NCBI RefSeq assembly: GCF_037911135.1
Contig: NZ_JBBLYU010000001.1
Location: 1,116,001 to 1,180,000, forward strand
Source of the DNA: Phaeobacter sp. A36a-5a
GTDB lineage: Bacteria; Pseudomonadota; Alphaproteobacteria; Rhodobacterales; Rhodobacteraceae
DNA: 64,000 nt
Direction: 5' to 3'
The first letter of the stretch is position 1. Every line of letters starts with the position of its first letter. Shown piece after piece: positions 43,783 to 52,012 of this stretch. A model generated the notes under the pieces. It was not told the origin of the DNA, did no database searches, and saw nothing but the letters and a program-made list of their open reading frames with translations. The position numbers and the translations under genes were made by a program.

Positions 43783-44799
43783 ATGAAGACCAATTTGACC
43801 GCCGCAACTGCGGCGCTTGTCGGCCTGTCCATTGCAGGCAGCGCTGCGGCCACCGAATGGAACGTTTCTGTCTGGGGCAAACGCCGCGCCTTTACCGAAC
43901 ATGTCGAAAAGCTGGCTGAGCTGGTGTCCGAGAAAACCGGCGGCGAATTCACCATGAACATCAGCTATGGTGGCTTGTCGAAGAACAAGGAAAACCTTGA
44001 CGGGATTTCCATCGGTGCCTTCGAGATGGCGCAGTTCTGCGCGGGCTACCACCGCGACAAGAACCCGTCGATCACCGTGCTGGAACTGCCGTTCCTTGGC
44101 GTGAATACGCTGGAAGAGGAAGTCGCTGTCAGCCATGCGGTCTATGCACATCCGGCCGTACAAAAGGATCTGGCGCGCTGGAATGCCAAGCTGCTGATGA
44201 CTTCACCCATGCCGCAGTACAATATCGTCGGCACCGGCGAGGCGCGCGATGAGCTGGGTGAGTTCAAGGATATGCGGGTGCGCGCTACCGGCGGTATCGG
44301 TCAGGCATTTTCTGCCGTGGGCGCGGTGCCGACATCCGTGACTGCAACAGAAGCCTATAACGCGATGGAATCCGGCGTTGTCGATACCGTTGCCTTTGCC
44401 CAGCACGCGCATCTCAGCTTTGGCACCATCAACAAGGCCGACTGGTGGACCGAAAACCTCAACCCCGGCACCGTGAACTGCCCGGTGGTCGTGAACACCG
44501 ATGCCTATGACGCGCTGAGCGATGCCGAGCGTGAAGCCCTGGACAGCTCGGTTGATGAGGCAATTGCCCATTACCTTGCGAACTATGGCGTGCTGCTTGA
44601 GAAATGGGACAGTGTTCTGGCCGAAAAAGGCGTCGAGAAGGTCACCATCTCCGAAGATCAGCTGGCTGAATTCCGCAAGGTTGCCGCCGATCCGATCCGC
44701 GAGCAGTGGATCGCCGACATGAGCGCGCAGGGACTGCCTGCGCAGGAGCTTTATGACCTGGTGCAGAAAACCCTGAGCGACCTGCGTTCGGGAAGCTGA
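43783..44799 (+). CDS. TRAP transporter substrate-binding protein (DctP family)
   Basis: 338 residues from ATG 43783 with GGGAGGTACTC before it. Signal peptide about residues 1-23 (ATAALVGLSIAGSAAAT). Mature part has the TRAP P-subunit fold: KRRAFTEHVEKLAELVSEKTGGEFTMNISYGG, LELPFLGVNTLEEEVAVSHAVY, and VRATGGIGQAFSAVGAVPTSVTATEAYNAMESGVVDTV, where Arg of VRATGG is the conserved carboxylate-binding residue. Ligand unknown; position divergent from acs suggests a small carboxylate. Confidence 0.9.
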   Translation: MKTNLTAATAALVGLSIAGSAAATEWNVSVWGKRRAFTEHVEKLAELVSEKTGGEFTMNISYGGLSKNKENLDGISIGAFEMAQFCAGYHRDKNPSITVLELPFLGVNTLEEEVAVSHAVYAHPAVQKDLARWNAKLLMTSPMPQYNIVGTGEARDELGEFKDMRVRATGGIGQAFSAVGAVPTSVTATEAYNAMESGVVDTVAFAQHAHLSFGTINKADWWTENLNPGTVNCPVVVNTDAYDALSDAEREALDSSVDEAIAHYLANYGVLLEKWDSVLAEKGVEKVTISEDQLAEFRKVAADPIREQWIADMSAQGLPAQELYDLVQKTLSDLRSGS

Positions 44800-44816
44800 T
44801 TTTCATCCAAATGATG

Positions 44817-44850
44817 AAAGGGCCGGGCAAAGCTGCGCCGGCCCTTTCTT
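44817..44850 (+). terminator. Hairpin between TRAP binding-protein and membrane-subunit genes
   Basis: AAAGGGCCGG and CCGGCCCTTT form a 10-bp stem followed by CTT. Placed after the binding-protein gene, it likely makes a partial terminator that raises binding-protein to permease ratio. Confidence 0.8.
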
Positions 44851-44885
44851 ACGTGATTGCAAAGTAGTTATGACGGGGGCAGACG

Positions 44886-45536
44886 ATGGCAGGCAGTGCG
44901 GCGGTGCTGGTAGATGACAGCCTGATCAGCAGTTTGGACAGGCGTCTGCTGCGGCTGGAACGCGGATTGGCCCTGGTCAGTGGTCTTGCGGTGTTTTCGC
45001 TGATGGTACTTGCGGTGGTCTCGGTTGGCGGGCGCAATGGTTTCAACGCGCCGCTACCTGGCTATGTGGACTGGATCGAACAGGTGATGCCGCTGATCGC
45101 CTTTATGGGCATTTCCTTTGTTCAGCGCGACGGCAGCCATATTCGCATGGATCTGGTGATCTCGTCGCTGCGGGGGCGTGCACTCTGGCTGTTTGAGCTG
45201 TTCTCGGTGTTATTGATCCTGGCCCTGATGTTGGCGCTGCTCTGGGGCAGCTGGTCGCATTTCCAGCGCTCCTTCGATTTTGCCGCCCCCCTGTGGAGCC
45301 GCGACAGCTCCATCGATATCGGTCTGCCGATCTGGCCGGCCAAGCTGCTGGCGCCGGTCGCATTTGGCGTGCTGTGCCTGCGCCTGTTGCTGCAGGTCTG
45401 GGGCTATGGCCGCGCGCTGGTTCTGGGGCTGGACAGCCCGGCTGCGGTTCCGCTGGTGCAGAGCGCCGCAGAGCAGGCAGCGGCCGAGGCTGAACATCTG
45501 GGCGGGGTGTCGACCACCGCCAGTGACCGCGACTAA
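44886..45536 (+). CDS. TRAP transporter small permease (DctQ family)
   Basis: 216 residues, four membrane spans (about residues 32-52, 60-80, 98-120, 150-172). DctQ features: NGFNAPLPGYVDWIEQVMPLIAFMGISFVQRDGSHIRMDLVISSL. The longer-than-usual N- and C-terminal cytoplasmic tails are charged. It pairs with the large permease that starts 11 bases downstream. Confidence 0.9.
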   Translation: MAGSAAVLVDDSLISSLDRRLLRLERGLALVSGLAVFSLMVLAVVSVGGRNGFNAPLPGYVDWIEQVMPLIAFMGISFVQRDGSHIRMDLVISSLRGRALWLFELFSVLLILALMLALLWGSWSHFQRSFDFAAPLWSRDSSIDIGLPIWPAKLLAPVAFGVLCLRLLLQVWGYGRALVLGLDSPAAVPLVQSAAEQAAAEAEHLGGVSTTASDRD

Positions 45537-45547
45537 AGGGGCAGACT

Positions 45548-46948
45548 ATGGAACCTATCGAAATTGGCCTCTGGGTCAGCGGCTTTCTTCTGGTAACTGT
45601 GTTCTTGGGGATGCGGGTGGCCTTTGCCGCCGGTCTCGCTGGGCTGGTCGGCCTTGTCTGGATCTTCTGGGCCAAGTTTGGCTATGATCCGGCGCGGTTC
45701 ACGAAGGCGCTGACCATCGCGGTGAAGACCGCAGGGCAGGTGCCCCATTCCAAGGTCTCAAGCCAGGCGCTGAGCCTCATTCCGACCTTCATCCTGATCG
45801 GCTATCTCGCTTATTACGCAGGCCTCACCAAAGCGCTGTTTGAGGCCGCAAAACGCTGGTTGGCCTGGGTGCCGGGCGGGCTGGCGGTGTCGACCGTATT
45901 TGCCACGGCGGGCTTTGCCGCCGTCTCTGGCGCCTCTGTTGCGACATCCGCTGTCTTTGCCCGGATCGCGATCCCCGAGATGCTGGCAATCGGTTACGAC
46001 AAACGCTTTGCCGCAGGTGTGGTGGCGGCCGGCGGCACGCTGGCCTCGCTGATCCCGCCCTCTGCGATCCTTGTTATCTACGCGATCATCGTCGAACAGG
46101 ACGTGGGCAAGCTCCTGCTGGCAGGCTTTATCCCCGGTGCCTTCTCGGCACTGATTTACGGTTTGCTGATCATCGGCATGGCGATGACGATCAAGGGCTT
46201 TGGCCCTGCTGTCACCGGCTTTACCTGGCGCGAGCGCTTTGTCTCGCTGCCGCCTGCGCTGCCGATCCTGTTTGTGGTCGCGACGATCATTTTGTTTGTC
46301 TACAACCCCTTTGGGGGCGATGCTTGGGGGACCCCGACAGAGGGTGGCGCAATCGGGGCCTTTGTGGTGTTTCTGATGGCGCTGTATCGCGGGATGCGAT
46401 GGGCGGAGTTCAAGGACGCGCTGCTGGAAACCGCAAAACTGTCGGTGATGATCTTTACCATCATTTGGGGCGTCCTGATCTACGTCCGCTTTCTTGGCTT
46501 TGCCGAACTGCCGGCGGCGTTTTCCGACTGGATCACCTCGCTCACCCTGTCGCCGATGCTGATCCTGATCTGCATCCTGCTGGCCTATGCGGTGCTCGGC
46601 ATGTTCATGGATGCCATCGGTATGCTGCTTCTCACGCTTCCGGTGGTTTATCCGGCGGTGATGGCGCTCAACGGTGGTGAATACGTTTCAGCGGCGGAAA
46701 GCACATTTGGCATGTCCGGGCCGATGTGTGCGATCTGGTTTGGTATTCTGGTGGTGAAAATGGCCGAGTTCTGCCTGATCACACCCCCGATCGGTCTCAA
46801 CTGCTTTGTCGTTGCGGGTGTGCGGGACGATCTGACGGTGCAGGATGTGTTCAAGGGCGTGACGCCGTTCTTCATTGCCGATGGTATTACCATCGCTTTG
46901 CTGGTTGCTTTCCCCTCTATCGTCCTCTGGCTGCCTAGCCTCGCCTAA
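45548..46948 (+). CDS. TRAP transporter large permease (DctM family)
   Basis: 466 residues with about 12 membrane spans. DctM motifs: LIPTFILIGYLAYYAGLTKALFEAAKRW, TAGFAAVSGASVATSAVFARIAIPEML, VVAAGGTLASLIPPSAILVIYAIIVEQDVGKLLLAGFIPG, and a C-terminal GMFMDAIGMLLLTLPVVYP. It is the Na+-coupled translocating subunit. Last gene of the three-gene TRAP unit; a strong hairpin follows at 46979. Confidence 0.93.
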   Translation: MEPIEIGLWVSGFLLVTVFLGMRVAFAAGLAGLVGLVWIFWAKFGYDPARFTKALTIAVKTAGQVPHSKVSSQALSLIPTFILIGYLAYYAGLTKALFEAAKRWLAWVPGGLAVSTVFATAGFAAVSGASVATSAVFARIAIPEMLAIGYDKRFAAGVVAAGGTLASLIPPSAILVIYAIIVEQDVGKLLLAGFIPGAFSALIYGLLIIGMAMTIKGFGPAVTGFTWRERFVSLPPALPILFVVATIILFVYNPFGGDAWGTPTEGGAIGAFVVFLMALYRGMRWAEFKDALLETAKLSVMIFTIIWGVLIYVRFLGFAELPAAFSDWITSLTLSPMLILICILLAYAVLGMFMDAIGMLLLTLPVVYPAVMALNGGEYVSAAESTFGMSGPMCAIWFGILVVKMAEFCLITPPIGLNCFVVAGVRDDLTVQDVFKGVTPFFIADGITIALLVAFPSIVLWLPSLA

Positions 46949-46978
46949 GGTTCTGCCAGATATAAGGAATACAGCTTC

Positions 46979-47007
46979 GGGCCACGACAGATCCTCTGCC
47001 GTGGCCC
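46979..47007 (+). terminator. Hairpin downstream of the TRAP operon
   Basis: GGGCCACG and CGTGGCCC form an 8-bp stem, with CAG/CTG extending it inside. It is followed by AAAAAA rather than U on the plus strand, so it would work as a terminator for minus-strand transcription and as a 3' stabiliser for the TRAP message. Confidence 0.6.
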
Positions 47008-47018
47008 AAAAAATCCCA

Positions 47019-47058
47019 AGCTTACAGAATTGTAAGCTCCGCGCAGAGACCCTGTAAG
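47019..47058. promoter_or_regulatory. Cluster of TGTAAG half-sites upstream of the PepSY-like gene
   Basis: AGCTTACAGAATTGTAAGCT (47019-47038) is a 20-bp palindrome with 8-bp perfect arms. A third TGTAAG lies at 47053-47058, 22 bases (two helical turns) after the second. The set is about 75-115 bases before the PepSY-like gene start. Phased repeats of this sort are common binding sites for OmpR-type response regulators, and such a regulator is encoded at 48300. The link is inference. Confidence 0.5.
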
Positions 47059-47134
47059 ACTGGACCTGCATATTCGTCTCATCAGCCAGACGCGGCGTCC
47101 ACCGCCCTGGCGCAATAGATGAGAGGAATGGAAG

Positions 47135-47617
47135 ATGATCACCAAGACAACGACACGTATCGTGATGACCGCAACCTTGATTGCAGGTGGCTTTGCCGCA
47201 CAGAGTCTGCGCGCGCAGCAGGCGCCAGAGGTGGCCCCGGTCGAGGTGGCAGAGGCCGAGCTGACCTATGCGGATATGCTCGCCGTGCCTGTCACCTTTG
47301 ATCAGGTCATGCGCACAGCATTGGAAAACGCCGAAGGCCGACTGGTGGAAATCAGCCTTGATGACCTTCACGACACGCCTGTGTTTGTTGCGGTTGTCGC
47401 CAGTCCGACCAGCCTGACAGAGATCGTGGTGTCAGCCACCGATGGCTCGATCCTGAACACCGCGACCCAAACCGCGGCCTCACCCGAAATGATGCAGCAG
47501 CTGTTGGACGATGAGTTCGAGGACGGGCTGGACTTCGCAAGCCTGATTGATGAACTCGAAGATGATGAGTGCGATTGCGACGATGACGACGATGAGGATG
47601 ACGATCACAAAGGCTGA
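47135..47617 (+). CDS. Secreted PepSY-like protein with acidic tail
   Basis: 160 residues. Signal peptide about 1-30 (MTATLIAGGFAAQSLRAQQ). The middle (VTFDQVMRTALENAEGRLVEISLDDLHDTPVFVAVVASPTSLTEIVVSATDGSIL) has the PepSY-type fold: an F-x-x-A helix, then E-x-x-L/V strand pattern and a V-D-A/ATDG turn. The last ~35 residues are strongly acidic (EDDECDCDDDDDEDDDHKG), with two Cys. It is likely periplasmic. PepSY proteins of this kind are frequently controlled by an adjacent two-component system, here encoded at 48300-50436; cation binding by the tail is possible but unproven. Confidence 0.75.
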   Translation: MITKTTTRIVMTATLIAGGFAAQSLRAQQAPEVAPVEVAEAELTYADMLAVPVTFDQVMRTALENAEGRLVEISLDDLHDTPVFVAVVASPTSLTEIVVSATDGSILNTATQTAASPEMMQQLLDDEFEDGLDFASLIDELEDDECDCDDDDDEDDDHKG

Positions 47618-47641
47618 TTACCTCGTCCGGATCTGATGACG

Positions 47642-47663
47642 GGCCGGAGCGTGGGCTCCGGCC
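47642..47663 (+). terminator. Stem-loop downstream of the PepSY-like gene
   Basis: GGCCGGAGC and GCTCCGGCC pair around a 4-base loop, followed by TTATCG. Moderate terminator after the PepSY-like gene. Confidence 0.7.
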
Positions 47664-47736
47664 TTATCGAAGTATTCCCTAGACTATCCTTGCCGCCGCG
47701 AGAAAGACAGATCAGGCGGCTGGCCGGAGACCATTC

Positions 47737-48105
47737 ATGAAAAAGCTATATCTTGGCTGCCTCGCGGCAGTCGCCCTTGGAGCCTGTGGCGACAGCTATG
47801 AAGAACCGCTCCTGTTAGATGGGCCGCAGCAAGTCGGGTTTCACTCCGATTTGGGCGCCTGCCGTTCGTTGGCCGAACAACACGTAGACAAAACGTTGAA
47901 ATCCAGCACTGTTCAAGGTGCGGTGATCGGTGGCATCATCGGAGCGGTAGACAGTGAGGATGGAGACCGCGCCGATGACGCATGGATCGGAGCTGCACTC
48001 GGCGGTGGTATCGGGGCGCTTGACGGGCAGAATGAACGCGACAAACAGCGCCGCACCATTCTTATCCGCTGCATGCAGGGGCGCGGGCATCGTGTGTTGG
48101 CGTGA
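47737..48105 (+). CDS. Glycine-zipper lipoprotein
   Basis: 122 residues. Lipoprotein signal with lipobox LGAC (Cys17) after MKKLYLGCLAAVA. The mature part carries a short glycine zipper, VQGAVIGGIIGAVDSEDGDRADDAWIGAALGGGIGALDGQ, the kind of membrane-inserting or oligomerising element seen in small outer-membrane lipoproteins. Charged C-terminus with a second Cys (IRCMQGRGHRV). Function unknown; lies between the PepSY-like gene and the two-component genes. Confidence 0.8.
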   Translation: MKKLYLGCLAAVALGACGDSYEEPLLLDGPQQVGFHSDLGACRSLAEQHVDKTLKSSTVQGAVIGGIIGAVDSEDGDRADDAWIGAALGGGIGALDGQNERDKQRRTILIRCMQGRGHRVLA

Positions 48106-48299
48106 AACCCTGCCCAGACCCCGTCGCCGACTTGCCGGTCGACAGATACGGCCGATCGTCCGGTGCGCCGGGTTCAACCTTGGGGAGCTTAATTGTGATC
48201 CGTTGAACTCCGGTCATCCGAAACGAGCTTGCACCCAATTGCAGCGCCAGGGGGCCGGCTTGGTCACTTGGGCGCGATGCTGAAACCGGCGGAGTCCTG

Positions 48300-48977
48300 A
48301 TGCGAATTCTCCTGCTCGAAGATGATCCTGAAATTGGCACCTGGACGGTCAAGGGCCTCATGGCAGCGGGCCATGTGGTCGACTGGATCGAGAATGGTCG
48401 CGAGGCGCTGCTGGCTGCAACAACCCGCGATTATGATGTCCTGATCTTTGACAGGATGACGCCGGATCTTGACGGGCTTTCGGCGCTGAAAACCCTGCGC
48501 TCTGCACGGATTGCCACCCCCTTGATCCTGCTCACCGCGCTCGGCGCGGTTGAGGACCGTGTCGAGGGGCTGGAAGCCGGTGCTGACGACTATCTCAGCA
48601 AACCCTTCGCCATGTCTGAGCTGCTGGCCCGTATCACCGCCCTGGGCCGTCGCGGACGGGCTGAGGCCGCAGAAATGACGACCCGGCTCTTTCATCGCGG
48701 GCTTGAGCTGGATCTCTTGAGCCAGACCTGTACCTGCAATGGCCAGACCGTCTTGCTGAACCCCAAGGAGTTTCGCCTGCTGGAGGTTCTGATGCGTTCC
48801 AAGGGGCGAATCCAGACCCGCGCCATGCTGCTTGAACGGGTCTGGGACATTAATTTCGATCCCGCCACCAGCGTTGTCGAAACCCATATGAGCCGCTTGC
48901 GGAACAAGATTGAAAAACCCTTCGGAACGGAGTTCATCAAAACCGTGCGCGGGTCCGGGTATATGTTCCTTGATTAG
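48300..48977 (+). CDS. OmpR/PhoB-family response regulator
   Basis: 225 residues. Receiver domain with acidic pocket LLLEDDPE, phospho-Asp51 in VLIFDRMTPDLDG, Thr in LLTALG and Lys in YLSKPF. Winged-helix output: LNPKEFRLLEVLMRSKGRIQTRAMLLERVWDINFDPATSVVETHMSRLRNKI and C-terminal VRGSGYMF. Its 3' end overlaps or abuts the kinase gene (kinase start by TTG 48970 or ATG 49003). Likely targets include the PepSY-like gene upstream. Confidence 0.95.
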   Translation: MRILLLEDDPEIGTWTVKGLMAAGHVVDWIENGREALLAATTRDYDVLIFDRMTPDLDGLSALKTLRSARIATPLILLTALGAVEDRVEGLEAGADDYLSKPFAMSELLARITALGRRGRAEAAEMTTRLFHRGLELDLLSQTCTCNGQTVLLNPKEFRLLEVLMRSKGRIQTRAMLLERVWDINFDPATSVVETHMSRLRNKIEKPFGTEFIKTVRGSGYMFLD

Positions 48978-49002
48978 ATCCTTCATAAAGAGCCTGTTGC
49001 GG

Positions 49003-50436
49003 ATGAGCGCCCTGCGTCAGGCGATTGCCCTGTCGCTGGCGTTTCTGGTTCTGCTGACCATTGGCGGGCTGCTGCTTGACGATGTCATCACCGAAGAATT
49101 CCGCGCCGAGACGGAAGCGGCGCTGCGGGAGGAATATCAGCGCATCAGCGATCGGCTGACACGCACCGGTCGCTTCCCCGATCAGATCGTGACTGCCGAA
49201 GTGTTTTCCGACAGCGGTGTCGGCTATGCCGTTCTGCGCGCAGATGGCAAGGTTCTCGGCCCCGTGCTGCGGGGAGCTTTTGACCGGCCGGGGTTTGATA
49301 TTCTGGAGGGCGAACAGCTGTTTCAACCTGAGGCACTGGAAACTCTGGACCGGATCTTTGAGCTGATCGAGGATGAAGCCGAAGAGGACGATATATCCTC
49401 TGACCAGCCGGGGCAGAACCCTGGTACCGCTCGCCAGCTGGGCTTCGATGTGGAGTTTGACAGCGACGCCGATCTCGGCTGGCGCATCTATAGCGGTGCG
49501 GTGCTGGATGGTCGCCTTCTGGTCTATGCGCCCGGTGTCAGTGCCTTTGGCGCGGATCTTACCGGCGTCATCCTTATCTTCGTCATCATCCTGTCGCTGC
49601 CTGCGCTGGTCATCGGATTGATCTTCGGGATCCGGGCACAGCGACGTCTGAACCGGATCGGCGCGGGATTTGACCGTATTGCCGATGGCAATCTTGATCT
49701 TCGGCTGGCGCCCCGGGTGATCCGCGATGATATTGATGAACTGGCTGCGCGGATTGACGGTGCCACCGAACGTTTGCAGGCCTCGATGCGGCAGATGTCT
49801 GATTTTTCCGCCAATATTGCGCATGATCTGCGCACGCCACTGACACGTCTGCGGCTGCATCTCGATCAGGCCGAAGATGCCGAGGATCAGGCCGCCCATA
49901 GAGAGGCCGCGATTGCGCAGATGGATGATATCATTGCCATCTTTGGCGCCATCCAGCGGATTGCGCGGATGCAGAGCCAGCGGCGGCGGGACGGTTTTGC
50001 ACCCGTCGAACTGGCGGCAGTCGTGGAGCAGGTGCACGAAATATACGAGGCGGTGGCTCAGGACGCCGGGCAAGAGCTGTCCTGCCGCGTCAGCGATGCC
50101 GATACTATCAATGCGGACCGCAGCCTGATCATGCAGCTTCTGGCAAATCTGATCGAGAACGCAATCCGCCACGCCGGCGAGGGGGCCAGCATTGCAATCG
50201 ACTTGAGCGGTCGCAGGCTGTCAGTCACTGACACTGGCCCGGGAATCCCCGAGGCTGAACGCAGCCGCGTGCTGGATCCGCTCTACCGGCTCGATCGCAG
50301 CCGCAACACCGCCGGGGCAGGGCTTGGGCTGGCCATGGTAAAAGCGATTGCAGACCTGCACGAAGCGGAGCTGGCGTTGATGTCGGGACCAGATCAGCGC
50401 GGACTGCGGGTCGAGGTGAGATTTCCCGAAGGCTGA
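49003..50436 (+). CDS. Sensor histidine kinase paired with the OmpR-type regulator
   Basis: 477 residues from ATG 49003; a TTG at 48970 would overlap the regulator gene. Two membrane spans (about residues 5-25 and 190-212, GVILIFVIILSLPALVIGLIFGI) flank a periplasmic sensor of ~165 residues with an acidic segment (ELIEDEAEEDDIS). HAMP follows, then HisKA with His about 274 in FSANIAHDLRTPLTRLRLHLDQ, and the ATPase domain (NLIENAIRHAGEG, DTGPGIPEAE, GAGLGLAMVKAI). The ligand may be a cation given the acidic sensor and PepSY neighbour (inference). Confidence 0.93.
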   Translation: MSALRQAIALSLAFLVLLTIGGLLLDDVITEEFRAETEAALREEYQRISDRLTRTGRFPDQIVTAEVFSDSGVGYAVLRADGKVLGPVLRGAFDRPGFDILEGEQLFQPEALETLDRIFELIEDEAEEDDISSDQPGQNPGTARQLGFDVEFDSDADLGWRIYSGAVLDGRLLVYAPGVSAFGADLTGVILIFVIILSLPALVIGLIFGIRAQRRLNRIGAGFDRIADGNLDLRLAPRVIRDDIDELAARIDGATERLQASMRQMSDFSANIAHDLRTPLTRLRLHLDQAEDAEDQAAHREAAIAQMDDIIAIFGAIQRIARMQSQRRRDGFAPVELAAVVEQVHEIYEAVAQDAGQELSCRVSDADTINADRSLIMQLLANLIENAIRHAGEGASIAIDLSGRRLSVTDTGPGIPEAERSRVLDPLYRLDRSRNTAGAGLGLAMVKAIADLHEAELALMSGPDQRGLRVEVRFPEG

Positions 50437-50589
50437 CGTCGCCCGCCTGCCGTCGAGGATGCCATTTTGTACCGCTGCGCCAAAAAGCCGCGAAGCTGCG
50501 GAAATAGGGCTACCCATTGCGCGCGCGCCTTAGCTACTAAGTGCTGTGCCGCGTGTTGGCGCTGTTTCAGATCAAAAAAGACAAGCACC

Positions 50590-51795
50590 ATGAAGTTGAC
50601 CGGCCCCTTTCTGTTCATTCTTGCGACATTGATGATTGATGCGATTGGCATTGGCATCGTGTTTCCGATCATGCCCGATCTGATGCTGAGAGTGGGGGCC
50701 GAAAGTACCGCCGAAGGCGCGTTGTGGAGCGGCATCATGATGTCGGCCTATGCCGCCGCCATGTTTCTGTTCGGCCCGATTGTCGGCAGCCTCTCCGACG
50801 CCTATGGGCGTCGGCCGATCCTGATCCTCGCGCTTGTCACCCTGACGATCGACTATGTCATCATGGCGCTGGCCCAGACCTATTGGATGCTGCTGGTTGG
50901 TCGGGTCATCGCCGGGATGGCGGGGGCGACTTATATCACTGCGACCGCCTATATATCGGATATCGCCAAACCGGCAGAGCGTGGCGCTGCCTTTGGGATG
51001 ATCGGTGCCGCCTTTGGTATCGGCTTTGTGCTGGGGCCTGCAATCGGCGGCATGGCGTCGGGGCTGCACATCAGCGCGCCCTTCTGGATCGCTGCGGGCC
51101 TTTCGGCGGTCAACGTGCTGTTCGGGCTGATCATTCTGCCGGAATCCCTGAAGCCGGAGAACCGTCGCCCGTTTGGCCGCCGTGATATCAACCCCTTCGC
51201 GACCCTCCTCCGCGCCTTTGCCATCCCCGGTCTGGCGATCCCCTTGATCTGTATCTTTGTCTTTGAGTTTGCCAATCTGGTCTACCCGACACTCTGGTCC
51301 TTCTGGGGCCGCGAGGTGTTTGGCTGGGACGGGTTCACCATCGGGCTGACCCTTTCAGCCTATGGTGTTCTGATCGCCGTGGTACAGGCGGGCATCCTGC
51401 CGCAGCTCACCAAACGCCTGGGGGATTTCAGAACACTGATCATCGCGATGGTGGCGGCGGTGATTTCCATGATCGGGTTTGGCGTTGCCAGTGCCATCTG
51501 GGTCGTCATTGTGTTTCTGCCGATCGCCGCCCTGTCAGATATGGCTCCGCCGCTGATCACCGCATTTGCCGCCAACCGGGTTGGCGAGGATCAGCAGGGT
51601 GTGGTTCAGGGCGTCATCGCTTCGCTGTCGTCGGTTGCTGCTGTCGCGGCTCCGCTGGTGCTTACCGGGGTGTTTGAACGGTTCGTCGGCGAGACCGGCT
51701 GGTATTTGCCCGGTGCCCCGTTTCTGGTCGCCGCTGTGCTTGTGGTGGCGATGGTGCCGCTGGTACTGCGTCTCAGGGCTCATGACACCGGCTGA
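50590..51795 (+). CDS. MFS transporter, TetA-like (TCR) family
   Basis: 401 residues from ATG 50590, 12 membrane spans. Starts ATLMIDAIGIGIVFPIMPDL; the MFS motif A is GSLSDAYGRRPILI and motif C-like glycine-rich region GMIGAAFGIGFVLGPAIGGMAS, as in DHA1 drug:H+ antiporters. It resembles TetA-type exporters, but ordinary roseobacter genomes carry such genes, so a tetracycline function should not be assumed. Single gene with no regulator next to it. Confidence 0.88.
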   Translation: MKLTGPFLFILATLMIDAIGIGIVFPIMPDLMLRVGAESTAEGALWSGIMMSAYAAAMFLFGPIVGSLSDAYGRRPILILALVTLTIDYVIMALAQTYWMLLVGRVIAGMAGATYITATAYISDIAKPAERGAAFGMIGAAFGIGFVLGPAIGGMASGLHISAPFWIAAGLSAVNVLFGLIILPESLKPENRRPFGRRDINPFATLLRAFAIPGLAIPLICIFVFEFANLVYPTLWSFWGREVFGWDGFTIGLTLSAYGVLIAVVQAGILPQLTKRLGDFRTLIIAMVAAVISMIGFGVASAIWVVIVFLPIAALSDMAPPLITAFAANRVGEDQQGVVQGVIASLSSVAAVAAPLVLTGVFERFVGETGWYLPGAPFLVAAVLVVAMVPLVLRLRAHDTG

Positions 51796-51805
51796 CGGCC
51801 TTCAC

Positions 51806-51843
51806 AAAAGAAAAGGGCCTGGAGATGTAATCTCCAAGCCCTT
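51806..51843 (-). terminator. Rho-independent terminator of tRNA-Asn
   Basis: On the minus strand AAGGGC-TT-GGAGAT pairs with ATCTCC-AG-GCCCTT around a 3-base loop, followed by TTCTTTTG. It lies just downstream of the tRNA 3' end. Confidence 0.9.
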
Positions 51844-51851
51844 GAAATCTT

Positions 51852-51926
51852 TGGCTCCGGCGGTAGGGATCGAACCTACGACCAATTGATTAACAGTCAA
51901 CTGCTCTACCGCTGAGCTACGCCGGA
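51852..51926 (-). tRNA. tRNA-Asn (anticodon GTT)
   Basis: On the minus strand the sequence begins TCCGGCGTAGCTCAGCGGTA, has anticodon stem GTTGA with loop CTGTTAA (anticodon GTT), the T-loop GGTTCGATCC and acceptor end CGCCGGAGCCA. The acceptor stem TCCGGCG/CGCCGGA pairs perfectly, and CCA is encoded in the DNA (51852-51854). All domain lengths are standard for tRNA-Asn. Confidence 0.98.
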
Positions 51927-52012
51927 ACGGTTTGTGCCGTATAGCGGTCGGATCTGATGAGGTCCAGAGTCGTTTTGCGATTTTTTGAAAAAATCTGCGG
52001 TGATCCGGTTGT

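Noticed and set aside
43388-43786. Possible small gene in the acs/TRAP gap
   Set aside because: No recognisable family, Cys/Arg/Gly-rich random-looking composition, and no good ribosome-binding site; treated as non-coding regulatory DNA.
50590-51795. Tetracycline resistance determinant
   Set aside because: It resembles TetA-type exporters, but it is a lone chromosomal MFS gene without a TetR neighbour or mobile context.
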